Assembly (NCBI RefSeq): GCF_001021065.1
Contig: NZ_CP011546.1
Coordinates: 1,550,001 to 1,614,000 of the forward strand
Source: Corynebacterium uterequi
GTDB taxonomy: Bacteria; Actinomycetota; Actinomycetes; Mycobacteriales; Mycobacteriaceae
Length of the DNA stretch: 64,000 bases
Reading direction: 5' to 3'
A program made the translations under genes and the position numbers. Below, piece after piece: positions 1 through 9,655 of this stretch (within the stretch, counting starts at the first letter, position 1; the number at the start of each line of letters is the position of its first letter). The notes beneath the pieces were generated by a model. That model searched no databases. It saw only the letters and a program-made list of their open reading frames with translations, and had not been told where the DNA came from.

Positions 1-298
1 CGGGCAGACCGTGGGTGTCCCAGCCGAAAACGCGCGGGACGTGGTAGCCGCGCATGGTCCTAAACCGGGGGATGATGTCCTTGACGTAGCCGGTCAGGAG
101 GTGACCGTAGTGAGGAAGGCCGTTAGCGAAGGGCGGGCCATCGTAGAACACGTACTCTTCGGCGTCCTTGCGATTGTCCAAAGAGGCTTGGAAGGTCCCA
201 TCCTCCTGCCAAAACTTGAGGACCTTTTCTTCCATCTCGGGGAAGCGATTGGACCCTCCGGAAAGGTCCTTCTTGGGGTACACGGAACCAACGGACAC
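1..298 (-). CDS. ileS: Isoleucyl-tRNA synthetase, N-terminal part (cut by window edge)
   Basis: Reading the minus strand from a GTG at 298 gives about 99 residues that start [12 protein letters not shown] and contain [15 protein letters not shown], the class I HIGH-type ATP signature in the form usual for IleS, then [17 protein letters not shown]. IleS charges tRNA-Ile in the cytoplasm. The gene runs off the left edge, so the KMSKS motif and editing domain are not visible. The GTG at 298 was chosen because AGAAGGTGAG lies just upstream; a GTG at 313 is in frame but has the ribosome site too close. The preceding leader carries a T-box, which independently supports the isoleucine identity. Confidence 0.93.
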   Translation of the reverse strand, partial: MSVGSVYPKKDLSGGSNRFPEMEEKVLKFWQEDGTFQASLDNRKDAEEYVFYDGPPFANGLPHYGHLLTGYVKDIIPRFRTMRGYHVPRVFGWDTHGLP

Positions 299-480
299 GA
301 TGCTAGGTCTCACCTTCTACTCGTGCGGGGACGTGCCTTGGGCACGCGGTACCACCCCGCTTGAGCGTTGTGTGTGACGCTCCACTTCGTTTGTGTTGGG
401 CCCGGTTCTAATGAGCGCCGGTAGGCGCCGTTCTTCCGGAAAGCTCCCCGGTGATGGCCGGATCATAGCCGTTACGAGAC
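299..480 (-). promoter_or_regulatory. T-box riboswitch controlling ileS translation
   Basis: The minus-strand leader carries the T-box core GGGTGGTACCGCG at 345-357. The TGGT bulge (351-354) can pair with the ACCA end of uncharged tRNA. It sits in a classic antisequestrator: outer helix GCGGGG/CCCCGC, inner helix GTGCC/GGCAC with a CAA loop. Upstream, CCGG-CCATCA-CCGG (448-461) is a very short Stem I with an ATC isoleucine specifier in its loop. Actinobacterial ileS T-boxes with ultrashort Stem I act on translation; here there is no terminator before the start codon, and the ribosome site AGAAGGTGAG follows directly. I could not draw the alternative SD-sequestering helix with certainty. Confidence 0.9.
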
Positions 481-484
481 ATGC

Positions 485-490
485 AGTATA
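485..490 (-). promoter_or_regulatory. Candidate -10 box for the ileS leader
   Basis: TATACT on the minus strand, with transcription expected to begin about seven bases downstream, at the 5' edge of the T-box. It directly abuts the hairpin that ends the wag31 transcript. No convincing -35 box is seen; its expected place falls inside the hairpin. Confidence 0.5.
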
Positions 491-524
491 CACCACGACC
501 GCCGCATAGGCGACGGTCGTGGTG
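491..524 (-). terminator. Hairpin terminator after wag31
   Basis: Two 14-base arms (491-504 and 511-524) pair with a single mismatch around a six-base loop, 11 bases after the wag31 stop codon. There is no run of T after it, so termination efficiency is uncertain. It separates the cell-division operon from the T-box-controlled ileS unit. Confidence 0.65.
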
Positions 525-534
525 GTAGCGGAAT

Positions 535-1410
535 CTAGTTGCCGCTCGGGGCGGACGTTCCGCGGGATTCCAGCTCGTCGAGCTGGGACTGCAGCATGGT
601 CTTCATGCGGGTACGGTACTCGCGCTCGAAGGTGCGCAGCTCGGCGATGCGCTCCTCAAGGGCCGTCTGCTGCTTCTTAACCGTGGCCATAATCTCGGTG
701 TGCTTGCGCTCGGCTTCGGCCTGCAGCTGTGCGGCCTTCTCTTCGGCGCGACGGATCTGCGTAGCGGCGCGGTTCTCGGCGTCGCGGGTGGTCTGGGCCG
801 CCTGGGCCTCAGCGTCGGACACGAGCTTCTCCGCCTGACGACGAGCCTGCTCAACCTGCTGACGGGACTGGGTTTCGGCGTCAGCCAACTGCCGTTCGGC
901 GGTGGAGCGCGCCTCGCTTAGCATGGTGCGGGACTCGTTCTGCGCGTCGGAAGCCAAACGGTCAGCCATCTCCTGGGCCAGGGCCAGGACGCGGGCGGCC
1001 TGCATGTGCGTATCGGCGGTGGCCACCTCAGGCGCCGGGGCCGCGGTAACGCGCTCGGAACGAACGGCCTCCGCCTCGGCGCGGGCGGCCTTGGCCTCCT
1101 CCTCGGCGCGCTTAATGGCACGACGGGCGTCAACTAGCTGCGCCTCATAGGAGCGACGCAGGTCCTCTTCCACCTCGCGGCGGATTCGAGACTCGTCGAC
1201 AGCCGGGGCGGCTGCGGGGATCGGCTCAGCGGGCATCGAGCCAGCGCGGTCGAGCTCGGCGCGCAGGCGCTCGTTCTCATCCTGCAGCTGGGCGAGGGAA
1301 TCCTCGACGAGGTCGAGGAACTGATCGACCTCGTCCTCGTTGTATCCGCGCTTTCCGATTGGCGGCTTGCTGAATGCAACGTTGTGAACGTCGGCGGGGG
1401 TCAGCTGCAT
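535..1410 (-). CDS. wag31: DivIVA-domain polar growth protein Wag31
   Basis: 291 residues. The N-terminus ([21 protein letters not shown] then [10 protein letters not shown]) is the DivIVA membrane-curvature-binding domain with its first coiled coil. Residues 30-60 continue the coil, residues 60-80 form a Pro/Ala linker, and about 85-270 is a long Ala/Glu/Arg-rich coiled coil. In Corynebacteriales this essential scaffold marks the cell poles and recruits the elongation machinery. The start is supported by GAAGGG upstream. It is the last gene of the division cluster, following yggT after a 166-base gap that may hold its own promoter. Confidence 0.95.
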   Translation of the reverse strand: MQLTPADVHNVAFSKPPIGKRGYNEDEVDQFLDLVEDSLAQLQDENERLRAELDRAGSMPAEPIPAAAPAVDESRIRREVEEDLRRSYEAQLVDARRAIKRAEEEAKAARAEAEAVRSERVTAAPAPEVATADTHMQAARVLALAQEMADRLASDAQNESRTMLSEARSTAERQLADAETQSRQQVEQARRQAEKLVSDAEAQAAQTTRDAENRAATQIRRAEEKAAQLQAEAERKHTEIMATVKKQQTALEERIAELRTFEREYRTRMKTMLQSQLDELESRGTSAPSGN

Positions 1411-1576
1411 GGTTTTCCCTTCGATAACTTAAGGCTTACGCCACCAACGACGTGGAAGCCCCGGAGGATCGTTGTTCTATATTCTGTTTTGCCGTCTCGG
1501 CCGCCCGACGCGGACAGCCACCTTTGTGTAGCAGTGTAACAATTTAGCTAAGAACGACGCTACATCAACCTCAAGC

Positions 1577-1867
1577 TTACCCCAAGGTTTGAGCGACGAC
1601 GACCCGAATGACCTGGAGCAAGAAAAAGAGGACGAGGACGCTGAGGTCGATTCCCACCCCACCCGACTGCAGCGGAGGGATGAGCCGGCGGAAGAACTTC
1701 ACGGGCGGATCCGTGACGACGAAGATGGGCTCCGCCACGTAGAAGAACCAGCTCGGGGGTCGGAAGTTGCGGGAGAAGGCCTGCACCATCTCGGTGATGA
1801 AACGGAAAATGAGCAGCAGGACGTAGAGATCAATGACGACAAGGATCGTCGCCGCAAGAACGCTCAT
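1577..1867 (-). CDS. yggT: YggT family membrane protein
   Basis: 96 residues with two hydrophobic segments (about 4-27 and 73-92) flanking a loop containing EPIFVVTDPPVKFFRRLIPP, the YggT signature. YggT proteins are small inner-membrane proteins of poorly defined role; in Actinobacteria and Firmicutes they sit between sepF and divIVA, as here, and are thought to act in division or envelope homeostasis. The start lies three bases after the sepF stop, so the two are probably co-translated. Confidence 0.9.
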   Translation of the reverse strand: MSVLAATILVVIDLYVLLLIFRFITEMVQAFSRNFRPPSWFFYVAEPIFVVTDPPVKFFRRLIPPLQSGGVGIDLSVLVLFFLLQVIRVVVAQTLG

Positions 1868-1870
1868 CGG

Positions 1871-2335
1871 TTAGATGCCCACCGCCCGGCACAGTTCTTC
1901 CTCGGTGGCGTCGCACTCCGCGGGGATAATCGCGAACACTCGACGGTCGGTGTCCGCGTTCCGGCCGACCTTGAGCATCCGCCCCTTCAACGCAAAGCAC
2001 AGGCCAGCGGCGAAGTCGATGAGCCGCTTAGAGGACGCGTTGTCCACGTGCGTGAGGTCAAAGGTGACGATGTCACCGTCCGCAAACGGCCGACCGATCT
2101 CCGGCGCGTCCTGGTACGTACGCGGCTCGACGGACACGATGGCCGCCTCGCGACGGATCGGCCGGACCGGTGCTGGTGCCGGCGCGGGAGCCGGCGCATA
2201 GGTCCGCTCCGGCTGGTAGCTGGGCCGGTAGTTCGACGCCGGGTAGGCGGGTTCGTCGTCGTAGTACATGTCGTCCCGCTCGTCGTCGAGCGGTGCGAGA
2301 CCGAAGAATTCCTTAGCGCCCTTCAGAATGGACAT
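1871..2335 (-). CDS. sepF: Cell division protein SepF
   Basis: 154 residues. The N-terminal MSILKGAKEFFGL is the expected amphipathic membrane helix. Residues about 20-60 are a disordered Asp/Tyr-rich then Pro/Ala-rich linker, and about 68-150 form the globular SepF domain (ADGDIVTFDLTHVD, RLIDFAAGLCFALKG). In organisms without FtsA, such as this one, SepF tethers FtsZ to the membrane by binding the FtsZ C-terminal peptide. GGAGAGG precedes the ATG. It follows yggS by 41 bases. Confidence 0.95.
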   Translation of the reverse strand: MSILKGAKEFFGLAPLDDERDDMYYDDEPAYPASNYRPSYQPERTYAPAPAPAPAPVRPIRREAAIVSVEPRTYQDAPEIGRPFADGDIVTFDLTHVDNASSKRLIDFAAGLCFALKGRMLKVGRNADTDRRVFAIIPAECDATEEELCRAVGI

Positions 2336-2376
2336 CAGTGTCCCTCTCCGTTTTTTCGTTGCGTGCTAGTGTGCCT

Positions 2377-3063
2377 TTAACCTACTGGTCGCGGTCCCAG
2401 GATATCCGTTCCGACACGCACCAGATCGGAACCGGCCGCAATTGCCTGCACCAGATCCGCAGACATGCCGGCGGACAACGCCATCCCGGGCCCGAGGCCG
2501 TCGGCCAGTCGCCTCGCCTCGGCGAACACCCGGGCCGGATCGGCCCCAATCGGTGGAACCACCATGATCCCCACGAAGCGAAGGTGGTCGCTAGCGGCTA
2601 TCGCCTCCGCGACTGCCTGCGGCTCCGCTGTGCCGCCACGGCGCGTGTCACCGTCGGCCGACCACTGCACGAAGCAATCAAGAACACCCTGCGTGCGCTC
2701 GCCTCGCTCCAAGGCCAACGCGACCCCACGGTTGAGTCCTTCCGCCAGGCGCACACTGTCCACGGAGTGGCACGCGGCCGCCCACCGGGCGACGGCGTTG
2801 GCCTTCTTCGTCTGCACTTGGCCGATCATGTGAAAGTCCATCTCCGGCACCGCGGCCGCCTTCGCGCGGGCTTCCTGCTCCCGGTTCTCCCCCACGGCCG
2901 TGACACCCAATTCGCTGAGCACGGCCACGTCCTCGGCCGGGTGGAACTTGGTCACGGGCAGCAGGGTCACGCTCCCCGGCGCCCGCCCGGCCGCCACTTC
3001 TGCCTCGCGGATGCGGGCTCGGACCCGTTCTAGCCGTTCGGAAATCTCCGTCGCCCGATTCAC
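2377..3063 (-). CDS. yggS: YggS family pyridoxal-phosphate homeostasis protein
   Basis: 228 residues from a GTG at 3063 preceded by GGAGG. VTKFHPAEDV holds the PLP-binding lysine, and MIGQVQTKKANAV and GENREQEA match the alanine-racemase-like barrel of the YggS/PLPBP family. The family binds PLP and keeps vitamin B6 and amino-acid pools balanced rather than catalysing a known reaction. The reading frame stays open upstream through pgeF, but the overlap GTGA (start of yggS inside the stop of pgeF) and the ribosome site fix this start. Confidence 0.92.
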   Translation of the reverse strand: MNRATEISERLERVRARIREAEVAAGRAPGSVTLLPVTKFHPAEDVAVLSELGVTAVGENREQEARAKAAAVPEMDFHMIGQVQTKKANAVARWAAACHSVDSVRLAEGLNRGVALALERGERTQGVLDCFVQWSADGDTRRGGTAEPQAVAEAIAASDHLRFVGIMVVPPIGADPARVFAEARRLADGLGPGMALSAGMSADLVQAIAAGSDLVRVGTDILGPRPVG

Positions 3064-3785
3064 GCCGTCCTCCAGATCAGACCTGCCTGGCGACCGGTTT
3101 TGCCGTCGCGCCGGTAGGAAAAGAAAGACTCGTCCTCGATGGTGCAGCGAGGATCGGCATCGACGTGCGTGACACCCATGCTCAGCAGTTGCCGAACCAG
3201 CCCGGCCCGCACGTCGATGCCCGCGGTCCCCCGGTGAGTACGCGTGCGCGAGCCCGGCAGGTGCGCCTCGACGTCGGCAGCCATCTCCTCCGGCACCTCG
3301 TAGTTCTTCCCCGAAGCCGCAGGCCCCATGAGGACCTGGATGTTGTGGGCGGCGGCTCCCAATGACACCATCGTTTCGACGGTGTTGCGGACGATGCCAT
3401 TTCGAGCGCCGAGGCGGCCGGCGTGAGCTGCGGCGACGACGCCGGCGTCGGCGTCGTGCAGCAGGACCGGAACGCAGTCCGCCACTAGCACCGCGAGCGC
3501 CAGGCCGGGCTCGGTAGTCACGAGGGCGTCGGTGGCCTCGACGGGTTGATCCTGCGGCGCAGAAACGACGGTGACGGTGTTGGTGTGCAGCTGCTCCATC
3601 CACACGATGCGCTCGAGATCGAGGCCCACCGCGTCCGCCAGGCGGCGGCGGTTAGCGGCCACCGCCGCCGGGTCATCGCCCACGTGGTGACCGAGGTTGA
3701 AGGATTCATAGGGAGCGACGGACGCCCCGCCGGCACGGGAGGTAAACACCATGCGGACGGGGCGGTCGGTGGGATTCATGGCCAT
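3060..3785 (-). CDS. pgeF: Polyphenol oxidase (laccase)-domain purine nucleoside phosphorylase
   Basis: 241 residues of the YfiH/YlmD/PgeF family. The metal-binding catalytic triad is visible as QLHTN, VADCVPV and AAHAGR. Family members phosphorolyse inosine and adenosine, and the E. coli protein was linked to removing misincorporated amino acids in peptidoglycan. The usual tryptophan after AHAG is replaced by Arg-Leu. It lies 13 bases after ftsZ and overlaps yggS by 4 bp, as is common in actinobacterial division clusters. A second ATG two codons in is an alternative start. Confidence 0.88.
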   Translation of the reverse strand: MAMNPTDRPVRMVFTSRAGGASVAPYESFNLGHHVGDDPAAVAANRRRLADAVGLDLERIVWMEQLHTNTVTVVSAPQDQPVEATDALVTTEPGLALAVLVADCVPVLLHDADAGVVAAAHAGRLGARNGIVRNTVETMVSLGAAAHNIQVLMGPAASGKNYEVPEEMAADVEAHLPGSRTRTHRGTAGIDVRAGLVRQLLSMGVTHVDADPRCTIEDESFFSYRRDGKTGRQAGLIWRTA

Positions 3786-3798
3786 GAGGCCAGTCTAA

Positions 3799-4962
3799 CT
3801 AGCGCATGAAATCCGGGATGTCTAGGTCATCGTTGTCCCGGGGCTCCCGGGGCTCAGGCGCAGAGTAGGTGGACTCGGTGAACAGACCGGTGCTGCGGCG
3901 CTGCGGGCGCGGCGGGGTCGCGCGTTCCTCGAAGAGGGAACCGCGGGTGGAACGCTGCGGCTCCGGCGTCGGGTTCGTCTCCAGGGCGTGCTTCGGCTCC
4001 GGCTTCTTCTCGCCGTTGTCCAGCTCGAAACCGGTGGCGATGATGGTGACGCGGACCTCGTCGCCGAGGTTGTCGTCGATGATCGTGCCGAAGATGATGT
4101 TGGCGTCCTCGTCCGCCTGCTCCTCGACGATGCTCGCTGCCGAGTGAACCTCCTGCAGGCCCAGGTCGGAACCGCCGGCGACGGAGAGCAGGATGCCGGT
4201 AGCACCCTCCATGGTGGTCTCCAGCAGCGGGGAGTTGATCGCCTGAAGGGTGGCCTCCATGACGCGGTTGTCACCCCGGGAGGAGCCCACGCCCATGAGC
4301 GCGGACCCGGCGTCGGCCATGACGGAGCGGACGTCGGCAAAGTCGACGTTAATCATGCCCGGAATGGTGATGAGGTTCGTGATGCCCTGGACTCCGTTGT
4401 GGAGGACCTCGTCCGCGGCGCGGAAGGCTTCCATCATGGTGAGGTCCTGGTCTCCGAGTTGGAGGAGCCGGTCGTTCGGAATGACTATAACCGTGTCACA
4501 CACCTGGCGAAGCTCGTCGATGCCGGCCAGAGCCTGGCGGGTACGGCGCTTGCCCTCGAAGGAGAAGGGGCGGGTGACGACGCCGATGGTCAGCGCACCC
4601 ATCTTCTTCGCGATTCCCGCCACGACCGGGGCGGCGCCCGTTCCCGTTCCGCCGCCTTCGCCCGCGGTCACGAAGACCATGTCCGAGCCCTGCAGCGTCT
4701 CCTCGATCTCGCTCTTGTGCTCCTCGGCGGAGGTGCGGCCCACCTCAGGGTTGGCGCCGGCGCCGAGGCCACGGGTAGCTTCACGGCCGATGTCCAGCTT
4801 GGTGTCGGCATCGGAGAACAGCAGCGCCTGGGAGTCGGTGTTGACAGCGACGAACTCGACGCCCTTGAGGCCTTCCTCGATCATCCGGTTGACGGCGTTG
4901 ACACCGCCGCCGCCAACACCGACGACCTTGATGACGGCGAGGTAGTTATTCGGGGAAGTCAT
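3799..4962 (-). CDS. ftsZ: Cell division GTPase FtsZ
   Basis: 387 residues. The N-terminal GTPase domain carries the glycine-rich [13 protein letters not shown] (about 14-26) and the tubulin signature GGGTGTG (103-109). The GTPase-activating C-domain ends near residue 318. A charged, Pro/Arg-rich linker follows, and the C-terminal tail [10 protein letters not shown] is the peptide bound by SepF and FtsW. FtsZ polymerises into the division ring. A 142-base non-coding gap upstream separates it from ftsQ and probably contains its own promoter. Confidence 0.98.
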   Translation of the reverse strand: MTSPNNYLAVIKVVGVGGGGVNAVNRMIEEGLKGVEFVAVNTDSQALLFSDADTKLDIGREATRGLGAGANPEVGRTSAEEHKSEIEETLQGSDMVFVTAGEGGGTGTGAAPVVAGIAKKMGALTIGVVTRPFSFEGKRRTRQALAGIDELRQVCDTVIVIPNDRLLQLGDQDLTMMEAFRAADEVLHNGVQGITNLITIPGMINVDFADVRSVMADAGSALMGVGSSRGDNRVMEATLQAINSPLLETTMEGATGILLSVAGGSDLGLQEVHSAASIVEEQADEDANIIFGTIIDDNLGDEVRVTIIATGFELDNGEKKPEPKHALETNPTPEPQRSTRGSLFEERATPPRPQRRSTGLFTESTYSAPEPREPRDNDDLDIPDFMR

Positions 4963-5104
4963 AGTGGGATTATCTCGCCTTTCGGTTGTGAGAATTGTCG
5001 TGAACGGCTTGTGTTACATCTTGTCTAAAGGTGACGATTTTTGGGCGTTCATTTGCAGCGTGTCGGCACCTTCAAGTTTAACTTTAGAGTTTTGACCAGC
5101 GGTT

Positions 5105-5758
5105 TTAGCGCCGGGTAACCATCGTAGGGTCGGAGATGTTCCATTGGCCACTCTCCTGGCCCAGGAGGGTTTGCGCCGCGAGGGCTTTATTGCGATTGTC
5201 CTCCGGTGCACCCCAGATGAAGGTGGAGCCGTTACGGACGTGAAGCACAAATTCGGCCGGCCCATGGATGCTGAGGTGGTCGATGTGCTGGGCGACATCC
5301 TGCTCAGCCAGAGCAGCGATGACCTCGACAGCCTTGCTCAGTAGCTCCGCGTCGTCGGGCGCCACGCCCTCTATGCGCATCGCGTCGGGCGGCGGACCGG
5401 CGTCGATCGGGTCGGCAAAGGTCTCGCCGCGGTCGTCGACGAGCACCGTCGATCCGGTGTCGATCCACGCCACCACCTTTCGCTCCACCACGTCGATGGC
5501 GACGGTGCTCGGCAGGCGCCGCTTCACCGTCGCTTCCCGGACGCGCGGGATCTGGACAACCCGCTGCGCGATCCCCGCTGCGTCGAGACGAAGGAGGTTA
5601 TCGCCCACCGGAACGCCCGCGGCATCGACGACCACCTGCTCGCTGAGGGTCGTCGTACCGCGAACGGTCACTTCGCGGACGGTGAACACGGGCGCAAACA
5701 CGAGGATGACGCCGAGGAGCACCAGCACCACCACCGCGGCGGCGATCTTCTTAGCCAT
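5105..5758 (-). CDS. ftsQ: Cell division protein FtsQ (POTRA domain)
   Basis: 217 residues. One N-terminal membrane segment (about 4-24) is followed by a POTRA domain ([16 protein letters not shown] to about residue 92) and a beta domain. FtsQ is the periplasmic-side scaffold that joins FtsL and FtsB in the divisome. The short cytoplasmic tail (Met-Ala-Lys-Lys) is brief compared with mycobacterial FtsQ. Its start overlaps murC by 8 bp. Confidence 0.93.
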   Translation of the reverse strand: MAKKIAAAVVVLVLLGVILVFAPVFTVREVTVRGTTTLSEQVVVDAAGVPVGDNLLRLDAAGIAQRVVQIPRVREATVKRRLPSTVAIDVVERKVVAWIDTGSTVLVDDRGETFADPIDAGPPPDAMRIEGVAPDDAELLSKAVEVIAALAEQDVAQHIDHLSIHGPAEFVLHVRNGSTFIWGAPEDNRNKALAAQTLLGQESGQWNISDPTMVTRR

Positions 5759-7202
5759 CGGCCGCGTTCGTCATCTCGTGATACAGCTCGCTGGCCAGCA
5801 TCGTGACGGTGCCCGCGCCGACGGTGAGCACCAGGTCACCGGGGCGCGTGAGCTCCATGACGGTGGCCGCCGCGGCGGAGAAGTCCGGCTCGAAGCGCAC
5901 CTCTGTGCGCGACGGGTCCATGCGATCGGTGATGATGCGGGACGTGACGCCTTCGACGGGAAGCTCCCGGGCACCGAAGATGTCGAGCACGACGGCGGCG
6001 TCGGCGAGCATGAGGGCGTCGGCGAACTCCTGCTGGAAATCGATGGTCCGGGAATACAGGTGCGGTTGGAAGCACGCGACGACCCGCGCCGTCGAGCCCT
6101 CGGCGGCTACCTTTTCGCGGGCGGCGGTGAGCACCGCGGTGACCTCCGTCGGGTGGTGTGCATAGTCGTCATAAACGCGCACCCCGGCGAAGGGCCCCTC
6201 CGCGATCGTGCCGTGGTATTCGAAGCGACGCCGCACACCCCCAAAGGAGCCGACGCCCTCAGCCACCCGGTGAGGCTCGCCACCGCAGAGAACCCCGGCC
6301 AGTACTGCCGCCGCGGAGTTGAGCACCATGTGGCTGCCGGGGATCTGCATGACGTACTCGACCTCCACGCCGCGAACGCGGGCGCGCACGGCGGTGCCGG
6401 ACGCCGCCACCTCGGCAGAAAGTATCTCGACGCCCGTTTCGATGCTCGGATGCGCCGCGATCGCCTCGGAGAAACCGTAGCCAAGGGTGGGCACACCGGC
6501 TTCGACCGCCCGCTCACCCAAGGCGGCGGCGTGCGGGTCGTCGACGCACACCACCAGGTGCCCGCCGGGCTGGATCTTCCCCACGAAGTCGTCGAAGACC
6601 TGGAAGTAGGCCTCCGGCGTGCCGAAGAAGTCCAAGTGATCGGGCTCGATGTTCGTGACGATCGCCACGTTCGGCCGGTAGCGCAGCAACGAGGCATCGG
6701 ACTCGTCGGCCTCCGCCACGAACACCTCTCCCCCACCGTGGTGGGCGTTAGTGCCGGCCTTGTTGAGCTGGCCGCCGATGGCGAAGGAAGGATCCTCGCC
6801 CGCGCCTTGCAGGCCGGCGACTGTCATCGAGGTCGTCGAGGTCTTGCCGTGCGTGCCGGCGATGAGCACCTGGGTGTAGCCCTCCATGAGCTCCCCGAGC
6901 AAGTCCGAGCGGCGAATAATGGGGATGCCGGCGGCGGTTGCTGCCGCCAACTCCGGGTTGTCCTTCGGAATGGCGGCGAAGGAGGTCACCACCACCGTCG
7001 GGAGCTGACCGGACAGGGTGAGGTTCTCCGCGGCGTGGCCCACGGCCACGGCGGCACCGGCGGCTTCGAGCACCCGAACCGGGCGCGAATCCTTGATGTC
7101 GGAACCCGACACCGTCGCACCCCGAGAGAGCAGAATGTGCGCCACCCCGGACATACCGGCCCCGCCAATTCCGACGAGGTGGACGCGACTGAGATCAATC
7201 AT
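5751..7202 (-). CDS. murC: UDP-N-acetylmuramate--L-alanine ligase
   Basis: 483 residues, the normal length. [10 protein letters not shown] (10-19) is the UDP-sugar-binding loop, GTHGKTSTT (116-124) the ATP-binding P-loop, and [10 protein letters not shown] the conserved Mur-ligase C-domain motif. It adds L-alanine to UDP-MurNAc, the first step of stem-peptide assembly in the cytoplasm. AAGGAG precedes the ATG, three bases after murG. Confidence 0.97.
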   Translation of the reverse strand: MIDLSRVHLVGIGGAGMSGVAHILLSRGATVSGSDIKDSRPVRVLEAAGAAVAVGHAAENLTLSGQLPTVVVTSFAAIPKDNPELAAATAAGIPIIRRSDLLGELMEGYTQVLIAGTHGKTSTTSMTVAGLQGAGEDPSFAIGGQLNKAGTNAHHGGGEVFVAEADESDASLLRYRPNVAIVTNIEPDHLDFFGTPEAYFQVFDDFVGKIQPGGHLVVCVDDPHAAALGERAVEAGVPTLGYGFSEAIAAHPSIETGVEILSAEVAASGTAVRARVRGVEVEYVMQIPGSHMVLNSAAAVLAGVLCGGEPHRVAEGVGSFGGVRRRFEYHGTIAEGPFAGVRVYDDYAHHPTEVTAVLTAAREKVAAEGSTARVVACFQPHLYSRTIDFQQEFADALMLADAAVVLDIFGARELPVEGVTSRIITDRMDPSRTEVRFEPDFSAAAATVMELTRPGDLVLTVGAGTVTMLASELYHEMTNAADG

Positions 7203-7205
7203 GGG

Positions 7206-8267
7206 CTACTTCTCCTTGCGAAGATCGCGGACAATGCGGTCGGCTAGCTGGGCAGCGACGTCGGAGGCGCCGGATTTGGCGAGGCTTCCGCGCATGGCGG
7301 CAAGGTCGGCGCGGCGGACCTCGGCGACGAGGCGGTCCCCGTCGAGCTCAGCGTCCGGCACCTGCACTGCCCCGCCGGCGTCGACAATGTGCTGGCTGTT
7401 GCGGCCCTGCTCGCCGTTTCCGTGCGGCAACGGCACGTAGATAGCGGGCAGCGTCGACGCGGACACCTCGGCCACGGTCATTGCGCCGGAGCGACACACC
7501 GTGAGATCCGCCACTGCCAGAGCTGCCGGCATGTCATCAATGTACGGCAGGCCAACGTAGTGCTCCATCTCCTCCGGCTGAGGGTTCTTTGGTCCATAGG
7601 CGTGCAGGATCTGCCAGCCGTCGGCGATGAGCCGTTCTCGCGCCGCGTTCACCGCAACGTTGAGGCTCACCGCCCCCTGAGAACCGCCGGTGACCAGCAA
7701 CACCGGCCGATCGCTCAGGCCCCACTGTTCGCGGGCGCGGGTCGCCGCCTGGGGGTCGGAGAGGTTCGGACGCACCGGGATGCCCACGGTTTCCCCCGGC
7801 ATGCCGGAGTTGTCCACCGCGTTGAAGCCCACCCCGCCCAGGCGCACGCCAAGCTTATTGGCAAGCCCTGCCAAGGCGTTGGTCTCCAGCACGTAGAAGG
7901 GAACCCCGAGGCTCTTGGCGGCCAGGTAGGCGGAGGCGGAAACATACCCGCCGGTGCCGAACACGGCGTCGGCGCCGGTTTTCTTCAGCACGGCGCGCGC
8001 CTGGCGCACCGAGGCGGCCACTTTCGCCGGCACGCCGATGAGCTTCAGCGGCTTCTTCCGCGGAATGGGAACCGGGTCGATCATGTGCAGGGAAAAGCCG
8101 CGGGCCGGGACGATGTCTTTCTCCAGGCCCTTCGGGGTGCCCAGCGCTTCAACCTGGGCGTCGTGGCGGTGGCGCAGGGCCTCCCCCACTGCGAGAGCCG
8201 GTTCAATGTGACCGGCGGTACCGCCGCCGGCGAGCAGGATAGTCAACGTGTCAGTCATCGGGATCAT
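7206..8267 (-). CDS. murG: Lipid II-forming GlcNAc transferase MurG
   Basis: 353 residues with GGGTAGHIEPALAV (usually GGxGGHxxPA), LVTGGSQGA and VCRSGAMTVAEV, the GT28 nucleotide-sugar and membrane-interface motifs. It transfers GlcNAc to undecaprenyl-PP-MurNAc-pentapeptide on the inner membrane face. Start chosen at the ATG overlapping the ftsW stop (ATGA) with AGGAG upstream; a second ATG is three codons in. Confidence 0.96.
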   Translation of the reverse strand: MIPMTDTLTILLAGGGTAGHIEPALAVGEALRHRHDAQVEALGTPKGLEKDIVPARGFSLHMIDPVPIPRKKPLKLIGVPAKVAASVRQARAVLKKTGADAVFGTGGYVSASAYLAAKSLGVPFYVLETNALAGLANKLGVRLGGVGFNAVDNSGMPGETVGIPVRPNLSDPQAATRAREQWGLSDRPVLLVTGGSQGAVSLNVAVNAARERLIADGWQILHAYGPKNPQPEEMEHYVGLPYIDDMPAALAVADLTVCRSGAMTVAEVSASTLPAIYVPLPHGNGEQGRNSQHIVDAGGAVQVPDAELDGDRLVAEVRRADLAAMRGSLAKSGASDVAAQLADRIVRDLRKEK

Positions 8268-9655
8268 CGTCTCCTGGGATCGTCGTATCGGCCGCGCGGT
8301 GGAGTCCGCCGGGGAGTGTACATGCTAGCAGTGCCGTTTCGGGGCTGTTTCCGGGACGTCACCGGGGTGGTGTGGTTCGTTCGACGCCGCCGGACGTCGA
8401 CGCGGCGGGGCGCGTTTTCCAACTGGGGTTCACCGATGCCGAACACCACGTCCAAAATGGGCCGGCCGTAGTTCTGCATCGCCGACACCGCCTCCGGCTC
8501 GTGGCGGGCAACGGAGGCGAGCAGGCCCATCGAGCCGATGGTGATGACGGCCGACGTTCCGCCGGCGGAAATCATCGGCAGCTGAATACCGGTGACGGGA
8601 AGCAGGCCCACCACGTAGCCGATGTTGACGAATGCCTGCGAGACGACGCCGAAGGTCAGCGAGATCGCCAACAATGCCTGGAACTGGTTTTGGGCCCGGC
8701 GCGCCGTGCGCATTCCCATCACACCGAGCGCCCCGAACGCGCAGATGACTAGGGCGGCACCGAGCAGACCCATCTCCTCGCCGATGATGGCGAAGATGAA
8801 GTCATTCTTCGCCTCCGGCAGGTAGAACCACTTGGCGCGGGACTGGCCGATGCCGACGCCGGTGAACGACCCTTCCGCCAGGGAAAGAAACCCCTGGTAA
8901 GCCTGGTAGTCCGCGCCCCGGGTGTCGGAGAAGTGGCCCGTGAGGGCGTCGAAGTAGGTAGTAAAGCGGGCGCTTCGATACGTGCCGCTGAAAAAGACCA
9001 CCACGAGGCCCACCGCAACGGCGACAGCCGCGTACGCGATGAATCGGAAGCTGATGCCGGCAAAGATGAGGGTGATCGCCACGACCAAGCCGAAGGACAG
9101 CGCCATGCCCAGGTCACCCTGGCCGGCGATGAGGCCGAAACACAGGGCCGCGACGACGCTGTATCCCACGTAGTAGTTCTGCGTGAGGCTTCTGGCGGTG
9201 GTGGGCTTATCCGCCAGGAAGGCAGCTCCCCACACTGCGATGGCCACCTTGGCCAACTCCGAAGGCTGGATCTGCACCACTCCGAGAGAGATCCACGACT
9301 GGGATCCGACGGACTCACGGCCTGTACCAATGCCCGGGATGAGCACGGCGACGAGCAAGGCGATGGTCACGAGCATGAGGACCGGGGCGAGCTTGCGCAC
9401 TGTCCGCATGGGCATCTTCAGCGCAATCCACAAGGCAACGACGCCGAGACCGACCATGATCGATTGGCGGAGGGCGGTGCTGAACACGCCGGCGCCCTCC
9501 GCGATGGACCAGGTCATCGAGGCCGAGAAGACCATGACCACGCCCAGACCAGACAGAAAGATCACCAGCGCCATAATCAGGTAGTAGTCAAGGACCGGTT
9601 TGTTGCCCAGGGATTCTAAGGTCCAGGCGCGCCGCTCAGCCGTCGGTGAACTCAC
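8264..9655 (-). CDS. ftsW: Peptidoglycan glycosyltransferase FtsW
   Basis: 463 residues from a GTG preceded by AGGAGG. It has about ten membrane segments of the SEDS fold, with SEMAKVAI-like QPSELAKVAI, GIGQSRAKWFYLPEAKNDFIF and GIQLPMISAGGTS. FtsW polymerises lipid II at the septum with its partner FtsI. The C-terminal 70 residues are basic, Arg/Pro-rich and cytoplasmic. Starts inside the murD stop (GTGA overlap) and ends inside the murG start. Confidence 0.96.
   Translation of the reverse strand: MSSPTAERRAWTLESLGNKPVLDYYLIMALVIFLSGLGVVMVFSASMTWSIAEGAGVFSTALRQSIMVGLGVVALWIALKMPMRTVRKLAPVLMLVTIALLVAVLIPGIGTGRESVGSQSWISLGVVQIQPSELAKVAIAVWGAAFLADKPTTARSLTQNYYVGYSVVAALCFGLIAGQGDLGMALSFGLVVAITLIFAGISFRFIAYAAVAVAVGLVVVFFSGTYRSARFTTYFDALTGHFSDTRGADYQAYQGFLSLAEGSFTGVGIGQSRAKWFYLPEAKNDFIFAIIGEEMGLLGAALVICAFGALGVMGMRTARRAQNQFQALLAISLTFGVVSQAFVNIGYVVGLLPVTGIQLPMISAGGTSAVITIGSMGLLASVARHEPEAVSAMQNYGRPILDVVFGIGEPQLENAPRRVDVRRRRTNHTTPVTSRKQPRNGTASMYTPRRTPPRGRYDDPRRR

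Noticed and set aside
5268-7247. 659-codon plus-strand open frame opposite ftsQ and murC
   Set aside because: No domain and no ribosome site; both opposite genes are well supported.
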